A DNA stretch of 64,000 nucleotides from Megascapheus bottae (GCA_024803745.1 JANJXV010000040.1:1523914-1587913), one strand, 5' to 3'. Shown: positions 1 to 13,909, numbered from the stretch's first letter. Numbers and translations are program-made. Notes: generated by a model from the letters alone, not told the origin.

Positions 1-397
1 TTCTCCTCCTTCCTCCATCAAACAAATCAATCCATATGCTCCAGTCAACTCCAGTGAAAACACACCCTGCTGATTCCCAGTGACCCTGCTGTGCTGAGAA
101 TCCCCCCCAAACAGGGGGGCTCCCAAGGTCATCTCTCTGCAAAACTCGGGTCCTCTGAGTCAGGAGAGGCTTTCAGGCCTGGTCCCCCCCACCCCAGAGA
201 TCATGAGACAGGCATTCCAGGGTGCAGGGGTGAGGTGGGTGTGAACAAGGAGAGAGAGCCCCCCCCACCCCGTGCAACGGCCAGGCAGGAAGAAAGGATG
301 TGAAATGACACACGTGAAAAAAAGAAACAGACTCTGGATCCGACTCTAGGGACTCAGGGAAATGCTAGAAACCTGACTTAGAGCACAAGAATTCACT
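1..397. other. Unique sequence, no gene seen
   Basis: C-rich runs, no recognised repeat or coding exon. Confidence 0.5.
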
Positions 398-642
398 TTT
401 CTTTTTTTTTTTTTTTAGTCAGTGGTGGGGCTTGAACTCACAACCTGGGCGCTGTCCCTGAGCTTCTTTCACTCAAGGCTGGCGCTCGACCCCTTGAGCC
501 ACAGCTCCACGTCTGGTTTTCTAGGGGTTCATTGGAGATCAGAGTCTCCTGGACTTTCCTGCCCAGGCTGGCTTTGAACTGCGATCCTCAGATCTCAGCC
601 TCCTGTGTAGCTGGGATGGCAAGCGTGAGCCACGACACGCAA
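398..642 (-). mobile_element. B1-like/Geo SINE, minus
   Basis: T run, then the Geo complement GGGGCTTGAACTCACAACCT, then the 7SL-like complement ending CTGGGATGGCAAGCGTGAGC. Confidence 0.9.
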
Positions 643-654
643 GCTGCTTGTGCA

Positions 655-656
655 TG

Positions 657-698
<42 letters not shown>
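655..698. repeat. (TG)n microsatellite
   Basis: About 20 dinucleotide units following the first SINE. Confidence 0.95.
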
Positions 699-1139
699 CT
701 GACTGTACCCAATCTCCTCCTGGGAGATTTCAGCAATGGCTAAAATACATTTTCTTTTAGCACCGAAGCTGTGTGAAGCTTCATTGTGGAATGGCTGACA
801 TTCAGATTCAATCATGCTTCCAACACCCCCTTTTTATTTATTGAAAGAACCGATTTTTTTTTTCTTAACGCCAACACAAGTGATCTTCAGCTTGGTAAAA
901 AAAAAAAAAAAAAAATGTGAAAGACGTCTATTCTGCCTCCACTGGAAATGTCCCTTAATGGAGAAGCTAATAGCTCGCACTGGTGATAAAACAGCAGTGG
1001 GCGTCTGACATACGCACAACTTTCTCTAAGATTTAAATGTATAAATAAAAAGGCCTCGCTCGTTAATACTGGAAGAGAACATACTGTACAGTAAGTCTTC
1101 ATCTCAGAAAACGTTTGCTTTGGAACTCACATCAACTCT

Positions 1140-1335
1140 AATTGCAAGCCACACGCCTATCATCCCAGCTCCTCACACGGCTGAGACCTGAGGATCCTGT
1201 TTCAAAGCCAGCCAGCCCAGGCAGAAACGGCGGTGAGAGTCTCATCCCCAATAAACCAGCAAAAAAGGAAAAGTCCAAAGTGGAAGCTGTGGGGCTCAAG
1301 GGATACAGAGCCCCAGCTCTGAGTGAAAAAAAAAT
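1140..1335 (+). mobile_element. B1-like/Geo SINE, diverged
   Basis: ACACGCCTATCATCCCAGCT left end and a GTGGGGCTCAAGGG-type right part ending in an A run. Confidence 0.75.
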
Positions 1336-1341
1336 TAGGGG

Positions 1342-1543
1342 GTGGCCGGGAGTGTGGCCTAGTGGTTAAAGTGCTTGCCTAGCATGCACAAAGACCCGGG
1401 TTCGATTCCTCGGTACCACATACATAGAAAAAAGCCGGAAGTGGTGCTGAGGCTCAAGTGGTAGAGCTCTAGCCTTGAGAAAGCCCAAGGACAGTGCTCA
1501 GGCCCTGAGTTCAAGTCCCAGGACTGGCAAAAAAAAAAAAAAA
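1342..1543 (+). mobile_element. IDL-Geo SINE
   Basis: ID-like left monomer from GTGGCCTAGTGG through GGTTCGATTCC, Geo right monomer, A tail. A short Geo-like fragment follows to about 1590. Confidence 0.93.
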
Positions 1544-1590
1544 TAAGGGACAATGCCCAGGCTCTGAGTTCTAGCCCCAGTATACTCCCC

Positions 1591-2716
1591 CACCCCTCTC
1601 TCTCTCTCTCACATACACACACACACACACAATCACTATTGCAGAAATAAAGTACTTTGGATTTTCAAAAACTCTTAATTCAGTATATTGAGGAATAAGA
1701 ACTTTTAATAGCTAGGGTTTGGCCTGAACTCAAAACATAATTAGTTTCTATTTAAGTGCCTATTACTTGACCACTCTGATTTCCGTTCTGGAAAGAATTA
1801 ATTTGAAGCTGAATTAGCACCTGTGGGGATGTGCTAGGGACACAGCCCATGTCTGCTTCTCACATGGGTCCTCTGCCTCCTCCCCCAAGCACAGACAAAC
1901 CACATCAAATCGTTTTCCTTGTCTTTTGTGCTGGTACTTGGGCTTAAATTCAGAGGCTCCAACTCTCACTCAGTATTTTTCCCACAGCTGGCCCTCTACC
2001 ACTTGAACCAGGCCTCCAAGTCCAGACTTTTGCCGGGTCACTGGAAATAAGACAATCACAGACTCTCTTGCCCCAACTGGCTTTCAGCTGCACTCCAGAT
2101 CTCACCACCTCAGTAGCTAGGATTACAGGTAGGAGCCACTGATGCACAAATTCATTTTTTTTTTAACCATTACCAAGTGAGAGATCTCATGTTAATCACC
2201 AGGAAACGACTTCATAAACACAAGATTTGGTTATTTCCATAGAGATAACAATTGAATTTGAAACCCCTTCCTGCCCCCCCTTCCCCATCTTTCACAGAGT
2301 TTAGTGGGTTTCAGAATGCTATCTTGCTATACACACATATGTATGTTTATGTAATACACACCCGGACATAGTCTATATTACGTAAGTGTATTTACATGCA
2401 TTATATAAATACCATATAGATACGTGTGTGTGCATATATGATATACCTATATTGCATATTTGCATGTGCATGTATTTATGCATGCATATATGTGTAGCTA
2501 CACGCACATGCTATGTATGTATCCTCACCCCCTGGTTCAAAGGGCTACAGTTCTGTCTGTTTTCTACACACAGGCGTGTGACCAGGCCCTGTGTTTTGTC
2601 TTAGGCTGGCTCCCTCCCTTCCCCCTTGGTTCGGATCTCAGACAGAGTCACCCCCAGTCGTGAAGCCAAGTTCCAGGGGCCGTCATTGAGCTGCCCTAAA
2701 ACTGGACTGCGTTCTT
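1591..2716. other. Intergenic, partly AT-rich unique sequence
   Basis: 1640-1920 is AT-rich with several TAAT cores, then an old SINE. 2330-2520 is an alternating TATACA/TGTATG tract. No coding exon recognised. Confidence 0.5.
1925..2146 (-). mobile_element. B1-like/Geo SINE, diverged, minus
   Basis: GGGCTTAAATTCAGAGGCTC start and AGTAGCTAGGATTACAGGTA end. Confidence 0.75.
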
Positions 2717-2772
2717 TTATTTATTCATTCATTTATTTATTTATTTATTTATTCATTTATTCATTTATTTAT

Positions 2773-3003
2773 GTTTGCTGGTTCTGGGGCTTGAACTCTG
2801 GGCCTGGGCGCTGTCCCTGAGCTCTTCAGCTCAAGGCTGGAGCTCTACCACTTGAGCCACAGCGCCACTTCTGGTTTTCTGATGGTTCACTGGAGATCAG
2901 AGTCTCACTGGTTTTCCTGCCCAGGCTGGCTTTGAACCGTGATCCTCAGATCTCAGCCTCCTGAGAAGCTGGAATGACAGGCATAAGCCGCCATCTCCTG
3001 GCT
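2773..3003 (-). mobile_element. B1-like/Geo SINE, minus
   Basis: GGGGCTTGAACTCTGGGCCT to GGAATGACAGGCATAAGCC. Preceded by (ATTT)n at 2717-2772. Confidence 0.9.
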
Positions 3004-3441
3004 TCAAACTCCTGAAGAAATAAAGCTTCTAGCTGTTTCCTCCTCCTTGGCATCTACTTCCTTCTGTGTGCTTCTGTTTCTAGACCCTTCTGAGGCTGAG
3101 CTATGGAAAGAGTCCTGGATTTCGTGGGGGTCCTGGCTCGTGGGCTGGCCCACTGTCTGCCCCTCAGAATTCAGCCTGGCCTGGCCCCTGGGCATAGCTG
3201 TAAGGCCATAGCCAGCTCTGGGCCTGGCACCCACAAGGCCTCTGCAACCCAAGCAGCTCCAGCTGCAAACCTTCTTCCTGCAGTCTGCCCTGGCCCAGCA
3301 CACATGCCACACCAGGGTGCATGGCCTGGTCCCCAGCCAGTCACCCCACGAGCACTGACCCCAGGAAGCTGGAATACGGGGGTCTCAAGAAGACCAGAGG
3401 CGATCAGAGAGAAAAGTCCCAGAGAAACAGGTCAGCGCATC

Positions 3442-3444
3442 ATA

Positions 3445-3472
<28 letters not shown>
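3442..3472. repeat. (AAT)n microsatellite
   Basis: About ten AAT units. Confidence 0.95.
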
Positions 3473-3476
<4 letters not shown>

Positions 3477-3641
3477 CAAAAAAGTCCAACAGCAGGAAAT
3501 TCAACCTACGAACCGCTCCTATATTGGGGAAAAGAATAAAAACCCATTTCTTTTTCCGAACCAAATCTTCTCCGAAATCTTTTTCCAATCACTTCAAGCT
3601 ATTGAATACCTGACCTTAACACACACAGACTGTTTTTCTGG

Positions 3642-3650
<9 letters not shown>

Positions 3651-3708
<58 letters not shown>
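3651..3708. repeat. (AC)n microsatellite
   Basis: About 29 units with one G interruption. Confidence 0.97.
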
Positions 3709-4069
3709 CTTCCCAGACTATGGATCTCAACAGAAATCGTTTCAGAACCAAAGCAATTGAAGCAAAGAGAAAGCAACAAATTTCCCTTTGAGCTTCTTTA
3801 CTTTCTTTCATTTTTCCTCCCCTCCACCTCCACCCCCATCCAGACTTTTACCCCCATTCGCGTCACAGGTTCAAATGCCAGGCAGTCCCCACGCAGAATC
3901 CTTCTTAAGACCAAACCGTGAGTTTTCTCATCAATGCTCAAGCCCACAGCCCAGCTTTGAGCTGTTTCTTCATTTTCATCCTCTGATCCATCACCTCATT
4001 AAAAATAAGGGGGGGGATAGGAGGGAGGGAGAGAAGGAGAGAGGGATGGAGAGAGAGAAGGGAGGGAGA

Positions 4070-4300
4070 CCTGTGCTGGTGGCTCACGCCTGTCATCCCA
4101 GCTACTCAGAAGGCTGAGATCTGAAAACCGTGGTTCAAAGCCAGCCCGGGTAGGAAAGTCCTTAAGACTCTTATCTCCAATGAACCCCCCAAAAAGCTGC
4201 AAATGGTGCTGTGGCTCAAGTGGTAAAAGTGCTAACCTGGAGCCAAAGAACTTTAGGAGCAATTCCCCAATCCCTGAGTTCAAACCCCAGGATCAACACC
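4070..4300 (+). mobile_element. B1-like/Geo SINE
   Basis: GCTGGTGGCTCACGCCTGTC start, CCTGAGTTCAAACCCCAGG end, followed by an (AAAT)n tail to 4322. Confidence 0.92.
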
Positions 4301-5082
4301 AATAAATAAATAAATAAATACAAGAAAAGAAAGAAAGAAAAACAAATCCCCACAGCAGAGGGTATGTAAGCAACGGGGCCCTTTCCCTCCGAAATACCAG
4401 TTAAACAGGAGATAAATAACCAGTCGAGATATCCCGATGGTAAGATCCTTAAAAATTATCTTTAATTGAGGCCAAATAGGAACAGATCATAAAGTGACAA
4501 CAGCAGGTAAAATTGCATAGATGAAAACTATGCTTCCTCAATTGCATCACATTCAAACAAACTCCCTGCACTTGACATGGGGGAAGGGGAAATGGCTAGG
4601 GGCCAGTCTGGCAGCTGGGATGGGGCGTGGGGGTGGGGGAGACCCCATCTTCAACTGAAGGAAGGGCTTAGCAACTGAAGAACTTAAGAAACACAGCACA
4701 GGCCTTTCCAGCCCAAATGGCTTGTGGCTCTCCTGGTTTGCTGTAAATTAAGACAACTCGATTTCCTGCCTGACCTCCATAATCCTTTCTCCATAACCCG
4801 AGAGGTATGTACGTCATACGGCCTACGTGTAATGAATGTGTGTGTACACACAGAAAAACGTTTGGGACAGGAGACCTTTTTTTTGGGGGGGGGTGAAGGG
4901 GATTACCTGGAATTTATTCTACAAGGCTTTTCTGGTTTGGTTTGGTTTTTCTTGCCTTCCACTATTTCTTCTGCATCTCAAATTAGGGGGCTATAAAAAA
5001 AAATCACTGTTTTCTTTAGTCTCCCATCCGAAAGCAATCCCGCCCAGCCACCCGGACTCACGTCCGTCTGCCCTGTGAACTG

Positions 5083-5312
5083 CTCACGAGCCTTGAGATC
5101 TGTAGACCTCGCTTTTGAAAACCAGCTTGGACAGAAAACTCGAGTCCTGTGAGACTTCTCATCGCCCAACGCACTGGCAAAAAGCTGCAAGTGGAGCTGT
5201 GGCTCAAGGGGTAGAGCACCAGCCTTGAGTGGGAAGGGAAAAAAATTTAAAAAAAAAAAAAAAAGCTCAAGGACAGAGCCCGGGTTCTGAGTTCAAGTTC
5301 CATGACTGGCGC
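5083..5312 (+). mobile_element. B1-like/Geo SINE, 5' part diverged
   Basis: Geo part clear (GTGGCTCAAGGGGTAGAGC, GAGTTCAAGTTCCATGAC). Interrupted by an A run near 5250 and followed by an AC repeat. Confidence 0.8.
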
Positions 5313-6141
5313 ACACACGCACGCGCACACACACACACAAATCCTAGTTAACTCCTAAATGAATGAGACTCATGGTGATCAGGATTAATCTCTTTAACTT
5401 TTATCAACTTTTTAATAGTCCTGAGGTCAGCTAAGGCTAACCCTGTGATGTGTATTTTGGGCTCCCTCTCCCTCTCCCAGGAAGCCCGAGCTCAATTCGC
5501 CTGAGTGGAGAAGAGGATTTGATCCTCTGTCCTTTCACTGGTACCCTGAATGACCTTGAAAAGTGACCCCTCCCCGACACACACCCTGGAACAACTTGGG
5601 TTCACAATTCAGAGCTTGGATCTTTACAAAAACGGGGTGGGTAATATACATTCCTCTTAAGATTTACCTGAGACATGCTACCACATGGATTGCACAGACC
5701 CTGAAAGGTCCAGTATAGACACAGATATATTAATAATACTGCCAAGGCAGACAGTGGGAGGGAGGGCGGGAGGGAGGGGACATCATATCTTCAGATCATA
5801 ATGCAATTTGGGTTGTATCTGATCCTAAAATCCTGATGGGTTTCTCCATCTTCTTTAAAAACAAACAGCAAGATCCAAAATTTAAATTTTAAAAAAAAAC
5901 ACGAAGAATTTTAAGTTCATTTTTGCTTGGTAAAAAGCTAGAAGAATCAAGTGCTTATTTGGCATATTGTAATCTTCCAATAATTGTAGGCTAAGCAGGG
6001 CTACCACCCACTGCTCCTCACCACTCCCAGAAATAAACCATTCCTGGAAGAATTGCCTTCTGCTATTCTCCTCTTTCTCTTTTCCACCGAAGCCAACCCA
6101 CCAGACAAGGAGTTAAACTTCGAGATTTCTACTCTGGGTGC

Positions 6142-6390
6142 TGGACGACTCATGGTCTGTCATCTCCATCTCAGGAGACTGAGATCGGAGGATCGCAATT
6201 TGAAGCCAACCCCAGAAGAAGGAAAGTCAATAAATGACTCAAAAGAAAAAAAAACCAAAAACCTAATTTAAAAAAAAAGCCAGATGTGGAGGCGTGGTTC
6301 AAGTGCTAAAGCATTAGCCTTGAGCACAAAAGTTCAGGGACAGCGCCCAGACCCTGAGTTCAAGCCCCAGGAATGGCAAAAATATAGATA
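6142..6390 (+). mobile_element. B1-like/Geo SINE
   Basis: GACTGAGATCGGAGGATCGC and, after an A-rich linker, GTGGTTCAAGTGCTAAAGC to CCTGAGTTCAAGCCCCAGG. Confidence 0.85.
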
Positions 6391-6907
6391 ATAATAATAA
6401 TGAGTAAAGTTTCTACTCATCTTGAGTTTTAAGGTCTCTTGTGTCAAAACAGAAGGATTGAGGACTGCTTGTTCCGATTTTCAGACGAGAACGGATGTGA
6501 ACAAATTCTCACTGGCCAAGGGAACCAGTTTCTAGAGAAAACAAAAGCCCTCGCTTCCTACTTATGTGTGGAAATGAGCATCCATTTGAAATTATAACCC
6601 CTGAGGCACGCTTGTTCCCAGTTGAGTTGAATGTAGGGGGTCCCCTGAGCCTCAGAGCTGAGACCCCCCCCCATGAGAAGAGGGAAGGCTAAGCCTAAGA
6701 ACTCCAAAGCCAGGCTTTCCCTCACCTGGTGGTCTTTCTAGACCTCTGAGGACAGAGGGAAGGGATTATCTTTGGTCTCTCTCTCTCTGGATCTAACCAT
6801 TTGGCTAAGAACTCCTGGGGTGACAACACCCCCCAACCTCAATTCTTCCATTTTTCACCCTGGAAAAAACTAAAGACTCACATGTGCCTATGCATTGTGC
6901 CCATACC

Positions 6908-6910
6908 TAT

Positions 6911-6944
<34 letters not shown>
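6908..6944. repeat. (AC)n microsatellite
   Basis: About 17 units. Confidence 0.95.
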
Positions 6945-6945
<1 letters not shown>

Positions 6946-7546
6946 TGCGCGCAGAGGCACACATCTTCAAAGAGCTGTCAAAACAACTGCAATCTTCTCT
7001 TCACAGAAAAACCAACATCTGACCCCTGAGCCATCCAAGCTCAAAGGCCTAAAAATAAAGAAATAAATAAAAGGGCTACGCAGGCCCCAAATGAAAGAAA
7101 GAAAACAAAACAACAAAAAAGCCTCACGCATCTAGAAAGGAGAAAAACAAACACAAGGGTGATTTGGTGATTCTTTCCCAGGCCATTTTGTGAAGCCCAC
7201 CTCTGATTCCACAAAAGGCTTTGGGGTGCATTCCAGGCTAGGGCCCAGACCCAGGGACAGGGGAGCCCATCCCTCTCCTCTTCAGGAATTGGTGGCAAAG
7301 TACACAGAACTCAACAGCATCCATTCCTCACCCTCCACCCCCAAATCCAGCCACCACCCCAGGGCAGGTGAAGACAGTTCATTCGTTATCCCCTCCACAC
7401 ATGCAAGAGAGTCAACCAGTCCTGGGGCCAGAACTCTCAGCCTGGCAAGGTCCATACCAAGCAAGCAGAGGGGGATCTCTTAGCCATCTTTGGCCAGCTT
7501 CCCTTCCCACAGTACTGAGTTGAGGTTATTATTGCCGGAAGCTCAC

Positions 7547-7590
7547 AGCCTGTCGAGTTCTGACAGGCTGTCACTCGAGCCTGTCGAGTG
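7547..7590. other. Two adjacent perfect inverted repeats
   Basis: AGCCTGTC (7 nt) GACAGGCT, followed three bases later by CACTCGA (5 nt) TCGAGTG. Could form two hairpins, about 3.3 kb past the KCNA1 stop. Confidence 0.6.
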
Positions 7591-7961
7591 TCCTAAGAGC
7601 TCTGGAGTCCGAAGAGAAAGATCCAGAGATCTCTGGGGATTGTGGAAGAGGCTGGCTCTTAGGGTTTGCATGGAGGGGGGAGGATGAGAAGGGGGGTCAT
7701 GGTAGTTGTTTTGGTTTTCTTCCCCCCCCTCCCTAACTTGGGACTTGAAAGCAAGCTGAGAGATTCAACATGGCTTTAGGAAATGACACACAGAGAATGC
7801 ACTGCCCTGTTGTCCCAGGCCGGAAAGTTCATGGTGGTTTTTTTGTTTTTAACCTTCCAGTCAGAAGCTTGACAAGGAAAGAGTTGATTCCTGGTTTGTT
7901 CTTTCCATGGAAGTCAGCCAGCCTGGGTCTCTAGCATCCAGAGACTTTCCTGGTTGATTTC

Positions 7962-7963
<2 letters not shown>

Positions 7964-7998
<35 letters not shown>
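7964..7998. repeat. (TG)n microsatellite
   Basis: About 17 units. Confidence 0.95.
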
Positions 7999-8812
7999 AC
8001 AGGAGGAGAAACAAGAGTAAATTCCCAGAGAATGCAAGCCACATGCTAAGATCCACCACTCTGGCGTACCTCAAAAGATGGTCTGTACCTCTCTGGTGGT
8101 GGAGGGGGGACAGACGCCAGGCTGCAGAAGAGATCTCTGTTTGCTTGTGGTTGCCTTTTGATTGGACCCAGGGTCCACAGCGTGGCTGGGGGCTCCAGGT
8201 GTCAGAGACAGAGCCTGCTGAGAAGACCACCTGTGACAGCAGTGTCCTGGGAAAGCCACCGGAGGCCAAGGGGAGAAGTCCTGAGAAACATCCTTCTATC
8301 CATTTGGGACTCCCACAGACCAGGATGCAGAGTCCAGCCGGTTTATGCCCAAGCTTTGCTCCTCCCTCCTCAAACCCAACCCAAGCCAAAACAACAACAA
8401 CAAAAGAAGTCCATCTTGGCTCACGGCGAGGGTTCATGGTTTCATAGCCAGTTCCATCCACTGTGCATCTCTCCTTCCACGGTTGAAGGGGTGCATGGGG
8501 GGGGTCATGATTTTGCTCACAGGGGGAGGTGAGAGAGTGAAGGATGGATGGTGGGGGGGAAGAATCATAATAAAAATAGAAACAAAAACAAAGGCAATCA
8601 ACAACCACAGCCAAACCAAAAACAAAAGCAAGGTGCCGCACCCCAATCTTCTTCCCTCCTGCCACCGGATGCACTTTCTGCAGTTAGTTGCAGATACAGA
8701 ATGAAGGCACTAAGCAAAACTATTGAATTGACTGGTTTAGGGTACCCCCAGCCCCCCCACCCCTGCCCCAAAGTCTTAAGGGAAGGCCTGAAGTCTCTGC
8801 TGACTTCAAATC

Positions 8813-8813
<1 letters not shown>

Positions 8814-8880
<67 letters not shown>
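8814..8880. repeat. (GA)n microsatellite
   Basis: About 33 uninterrupted GA units. On the KCNA1 sense strand this is (CU)n if transcribed. Confidence 0.97.
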
Positions 8881-8883
<3 letters not shown>

Positions 8884-9974
8884 TAGCTTGGCTTCGGATG
8901 CATACTGCTAGATAAACATGATTGTTTTGACATCTTAAAAATGCACCAAAAACATGCGATATTGCACCTTTTTTTGTTGTGGTGGTAGTGACGATATCTT
9001 TGCTTGTGTTTAATTTCATCTAGAAAGAATGCTTGTCTGAGGTATTACTATCTGTCTTCTCTTGGTTTCCCTTCCTGGGGAGACCAGAATGGTTCTTGGT
9101 TTGTCTCTGTACAGAAATCTCACATTTCCCTGAGCCAAAGCAGGAAAATTAATGGAAGATTCCCAGACTCCCGCCACCCCCCACCCCCCACTATATCCTC
9201 TGGGCCTTTCGTTCCCACCAACTTATTACGTTAATTATTTTTAAATTTTTTTTAAATTACTGAAGTCATGCATTCATTTAATTCAAGGTACATCTTACTC
9301 AAATAGGCCATAATGCTGAATAAGAGAACATGCTTTGAGCTCCAAATAAACCAAAAAAAAATTATTCTTCCCATCTGACTAACGTATGTATTTAAATACA
9401 GTACTTTATTTTTTCCTAATAAAATAGTTCATAAATAAAGGAGTGCACTTTTCAGTGGATGAAAGTGAAAAAAGAATCTATATAATATATGTATATATAT
9501 TTCTTTTTGAAGAGTCAATGGCAACGTAAGCTTATTCCCTAATGTCTGGGTTTAATGTTCTCTGCATGCAATATTTTAAATAATAATAAAGGTTATCAGA
9601 TTTGAACATGCTAACATTTCACCGTTGATCTCTCTTGCAAGAAAAAAGGTTAAAAAGATTAAAGGTTTTACATCCAGTTATGAAGGATGCAGGATGGGTG
9701 AGGGGAAGGAAAAAAAAAAACCCTGAATTTGGCTTATCTGCAGTTGAGAATAGTTAACAGCGCTGCAGTTTGAGGCTTTTTTTTTTCACTTTTGAATTTA
9801 ATTCAGTTGTCTGTTTCTGAGAGAACTGTTTGAATTAGGAGGAGAAGAGAAAGGAACACCCCTACAGCTTAGGATAAGTTTGAGATATCAAAGGTGCTTT
9901 GTGTGAATTATTCTTAGGTAATTTGGGGTTTGATTATGCACTGATTTCAGCCAATCAAAAAACAATGAAGAAGG

Positions 9975-10245
9975 AAAAGGAGAAGAAGAAGAAGAAGAAG
10001 AAGAAGAAGAAGAAGAAGAAGAAGAAGAAGAAGAAGAAGAAGAAGAGGAGGAGGAGGAGGAAGAGGAGGAGGAGGAGGAGGGGGAGGAAGAGGAGGGGGG
10101 AGAAGAAGAGGAGGAGGAGAAGAGGAAGAGGAGGGGGACTGGGAGGGGGAGGAGGAGGAAGAGGAAGAAAGAGGAGGAGAAGAAGATGGAAGAGGAGGGG
10201 GAGGAGGAGGAGGGGGAGGGGGAGGGAGGAGAAAGAGGAAGAAAT
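9975..10245. repeat. (GAA)n grading into (GGA)n, 270-bp polypurine tract
   Basis: About 24 GAA repeats at 9979-10045 followed by degenerate GAGGAG/GGGGGA. About 660 bases past the KCNA1 stop, so probably a CUU/CUC tract in the 3' UTR. Confidence 0.95.
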
Positions 10246-10849
10246 TTATCCACTGCCCATTGCAGTAGACAGAAAAGAACCTGTCTGATGTTCCATTTAC
10301 TTAATGAAATGTGTGCAGTTGGCAAAGATTTCATATTGGAGCCCCATGCAACTTTTAATTTCATAGCCCTACAATGCTCACCTAGGTTTTAGTGTATTTA
10401 AAAAGAGAGAGAGAGAGAGATCCTAAAATGGTAGAAAGGTGAGAGACCCTTGCTCCGATGATACAACCTAGCTGACGACCTGTCCTTTGAAACGAGTTAT
10501 TTTAGAAAACATTCACTCTTCCCCCACCCTTTTTAAAAAATAATAATAATAAAATAAAAATGAAATGAATGAAAATGATTTTGTCTTTCACGGATCTCAA
10601 AAGCTCTGTGGGGATTTCCCTCCTCCCTTTCACGCCGTTCCCCACCCCCCCTCCAAAAAAAATAAAAATAAAATGCAACCATGCATGGACGGAGCATTCA
10701 AAGGTTTCTTTGAACCCAGGTATCTACAGAGGGGTTGTGTGTTGTTTGTTTGGTTGGTTGTTGTTGTTTGGATGGCTGGGGGTGGGGAGGAGAGGGTTCC
10801 GTTCTTTTCATTTGCGATAGGGGACTGTTTGTCAACCTTATATCGATAA

Positions 10850-10874
10850 AATCTCTCTCTCTCTCTCTCTCTCT
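10850..10874. repeat. (TC)n just after the KCNA1 stop
   Basis: About 12 TC units, (GA)n in the KCNA1 mRNA sense. Confidence 0.95.
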
Positions 10875-10880
10875 TTTTGC
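10873..10880 (-). promoter_or_regulatory. Possible miR-129-5p seed match in the KCNA1 3' UTR
   Basis: The minus strand reads GCAAAAAG 22 bases after the stop codon, complementary to bases 1-8 (CUUUUUGC) of miR-129-5p. Repression of Kv1.1 by miR-129 has been reported in rodents. Whether this exact site is the one used is inference. Confidence 0.35.
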
Positions 10881-10902
10881 CCTTTTGCCTTTCCTGCTTG
10901 TT

Positions 10903-12450
<1,548 letters not shown>

Positions 12451-13848
12451 GTGGCCCGGAGAGCAGCGAGGGAGGAGAGGTGTCCTGGTGTGTGTGTGGG
12501 GTGGGGGACCCCTGGTGTACCCCCAGATTCTCCCCCCGGCTCTGGGGAGGACTGGAGTCGGTGAGGAGGAGGGAGAAGCTGTCTGATCCCCCCCTTTTCC
12601 TCTCTGATCGCTGGCACCCCTGTCTCCTGCCAGGGCGCAGGGAGGTTTTCTTGTGACTTTGGCACCGGCTGGAAGGGAGGTTGACTTTGGTTTTGGCTCT
12701 GATTTGGTTTGGTTTGGGTGTCTTTGGGGGGGGGGATGGGGAGGAGGAGGAGGAGGAGGAGGAGGAGGAGGGAGTCTTTAACGCTGGGGGAGCATGCTTG
12801 GGTTTGGGGGTTCACCCAGGCCCGCTCCTCCCCCTCTTCCCTCCACACACACTTTCTCCTCCTGCGGGGACAGCTCAGCAGACTGGCACCCCGGGGTGGG
12901 GGGGGAGGCCTGCCACCCCCCCCTCCGCCCTCTGCAGTCCTGGGCGGGCGGGCTGCCCCCCCACCCTCCCCACGCACCCTTCCTACCCCCCCTCTTCGCC
13001 TCCTAGAGCTCCCACCGGGGGAGGTGTGGGGGGGATCGATGGACGCTGCGGAGAAACAGAGAAGTGGGGAGGACAAGGCTAGGTCAGCCGCGGGGAGGAG
13101 GGGGGGGAGCACGCGTGCCACCCTGCCCGGCCACCCCGGGGACCCCGGGCGGACGGACGCACGGACGCCCCCACTTCGGGGGGTTCCCCACCTCCCTCCC
13201 CTCCCTCCACCTCCCCCCAAGCCACCCATCCGGCTTGGTTCTCATTCATTTAATCTGGAGATGGAGAGGGGGGGAGGCCAGGGGAGGAGTGGGGGGGGGG
13301 GGAGTGGGAGAGGAAGGCTGCTCCCCCCCACCCCGGGGTGGGGGGCCCTGGATGGAGACTCTGCCCCGCCGCCCTCATCCTCCCCGCTCCTCCCCACTCA
13401 CCTGGCCGTCCGGCGGGAGCCCCGGGTCGGGATGCGGCAGGCAGGGCGCCGGGTGGATCGGCGCGCGCTCGCCCGCCCGCGCGCGCCCCGCGGCGTCGGA
13501 GCGCGGCTGGGATGGGGCGGAGGGGGGGCGGAGGGGGGGCGCGCGTGGGGGGTGGGGTCCCCCCTGCTCCCCTCGGCGCTGCCCGGGGGCGGAGCGGGGG
13601 CGGCTCGTCCTCCCCCGGGGACGGTGCGCGCGTGGAGGGATCGGGGTCTACATGGCTCCGGGCTGCACCGCGGGCTGCCGGCGGCCGCCCCAGCGCTCCG
13701 CCCGAGTCTGGGCGCTGCGATCGGAGCCGAAGGCCGGGGAGGGGCGGCGCGGGGCGGCGCGGGGCGGCGATTGGCCCACGCGGGGCGGGGGCGCCGCTCG
13801 CCGCCCACTCAGCCTGGCGGGTGGAAGCGGAGCCGGCACGGCGCCCCC

Positions 13849-13909
13849 GCCCCGCCACCACCATCACCACCATCACCACCATCACCATCATCGCCATCAT
13901 CGCCATCAC

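Larger units (their letters stand above)
4345..8813. other. Distal KCNA1 downstream sequence
   Basis: Mostly unique sequence with two SINEs (5083, 6142) and short microsatellites. 6390-8813 is SINE-free, which would fit an extended KCNA1 3' UTR or conserved flank. No coding exon recognised. Confidence 0.4.
8890..10902 (-). other. KCNA1: Probable KCNA1 3' UTR, SINE-free AT-rich block
   Basis: Directly downstream of the KCNA1 stop. This 2-kb stretch contains no SINE, unlike most of the window, and 9230-9900 is AT-rich unique sequence, both typical of a conserved long 3' UTR. The transcript would contain (GA)n at 10874-10850 and a long CUU/CUC-rich tract at about 10245-9975. A candidate polyadenylation signal AATAAA lies on the minus strand at 9410-9405, about 1.5 kb past the stop. 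The true 3' end may be further downstream. Confidence 0.5.

Noticed and set aside
3103..3921. 272-codon plus-strand open frame
   Set aside because: Contains poly-Asn from (AAT)n and poly-Thr/His from (AC)n, with no recognisable domain.
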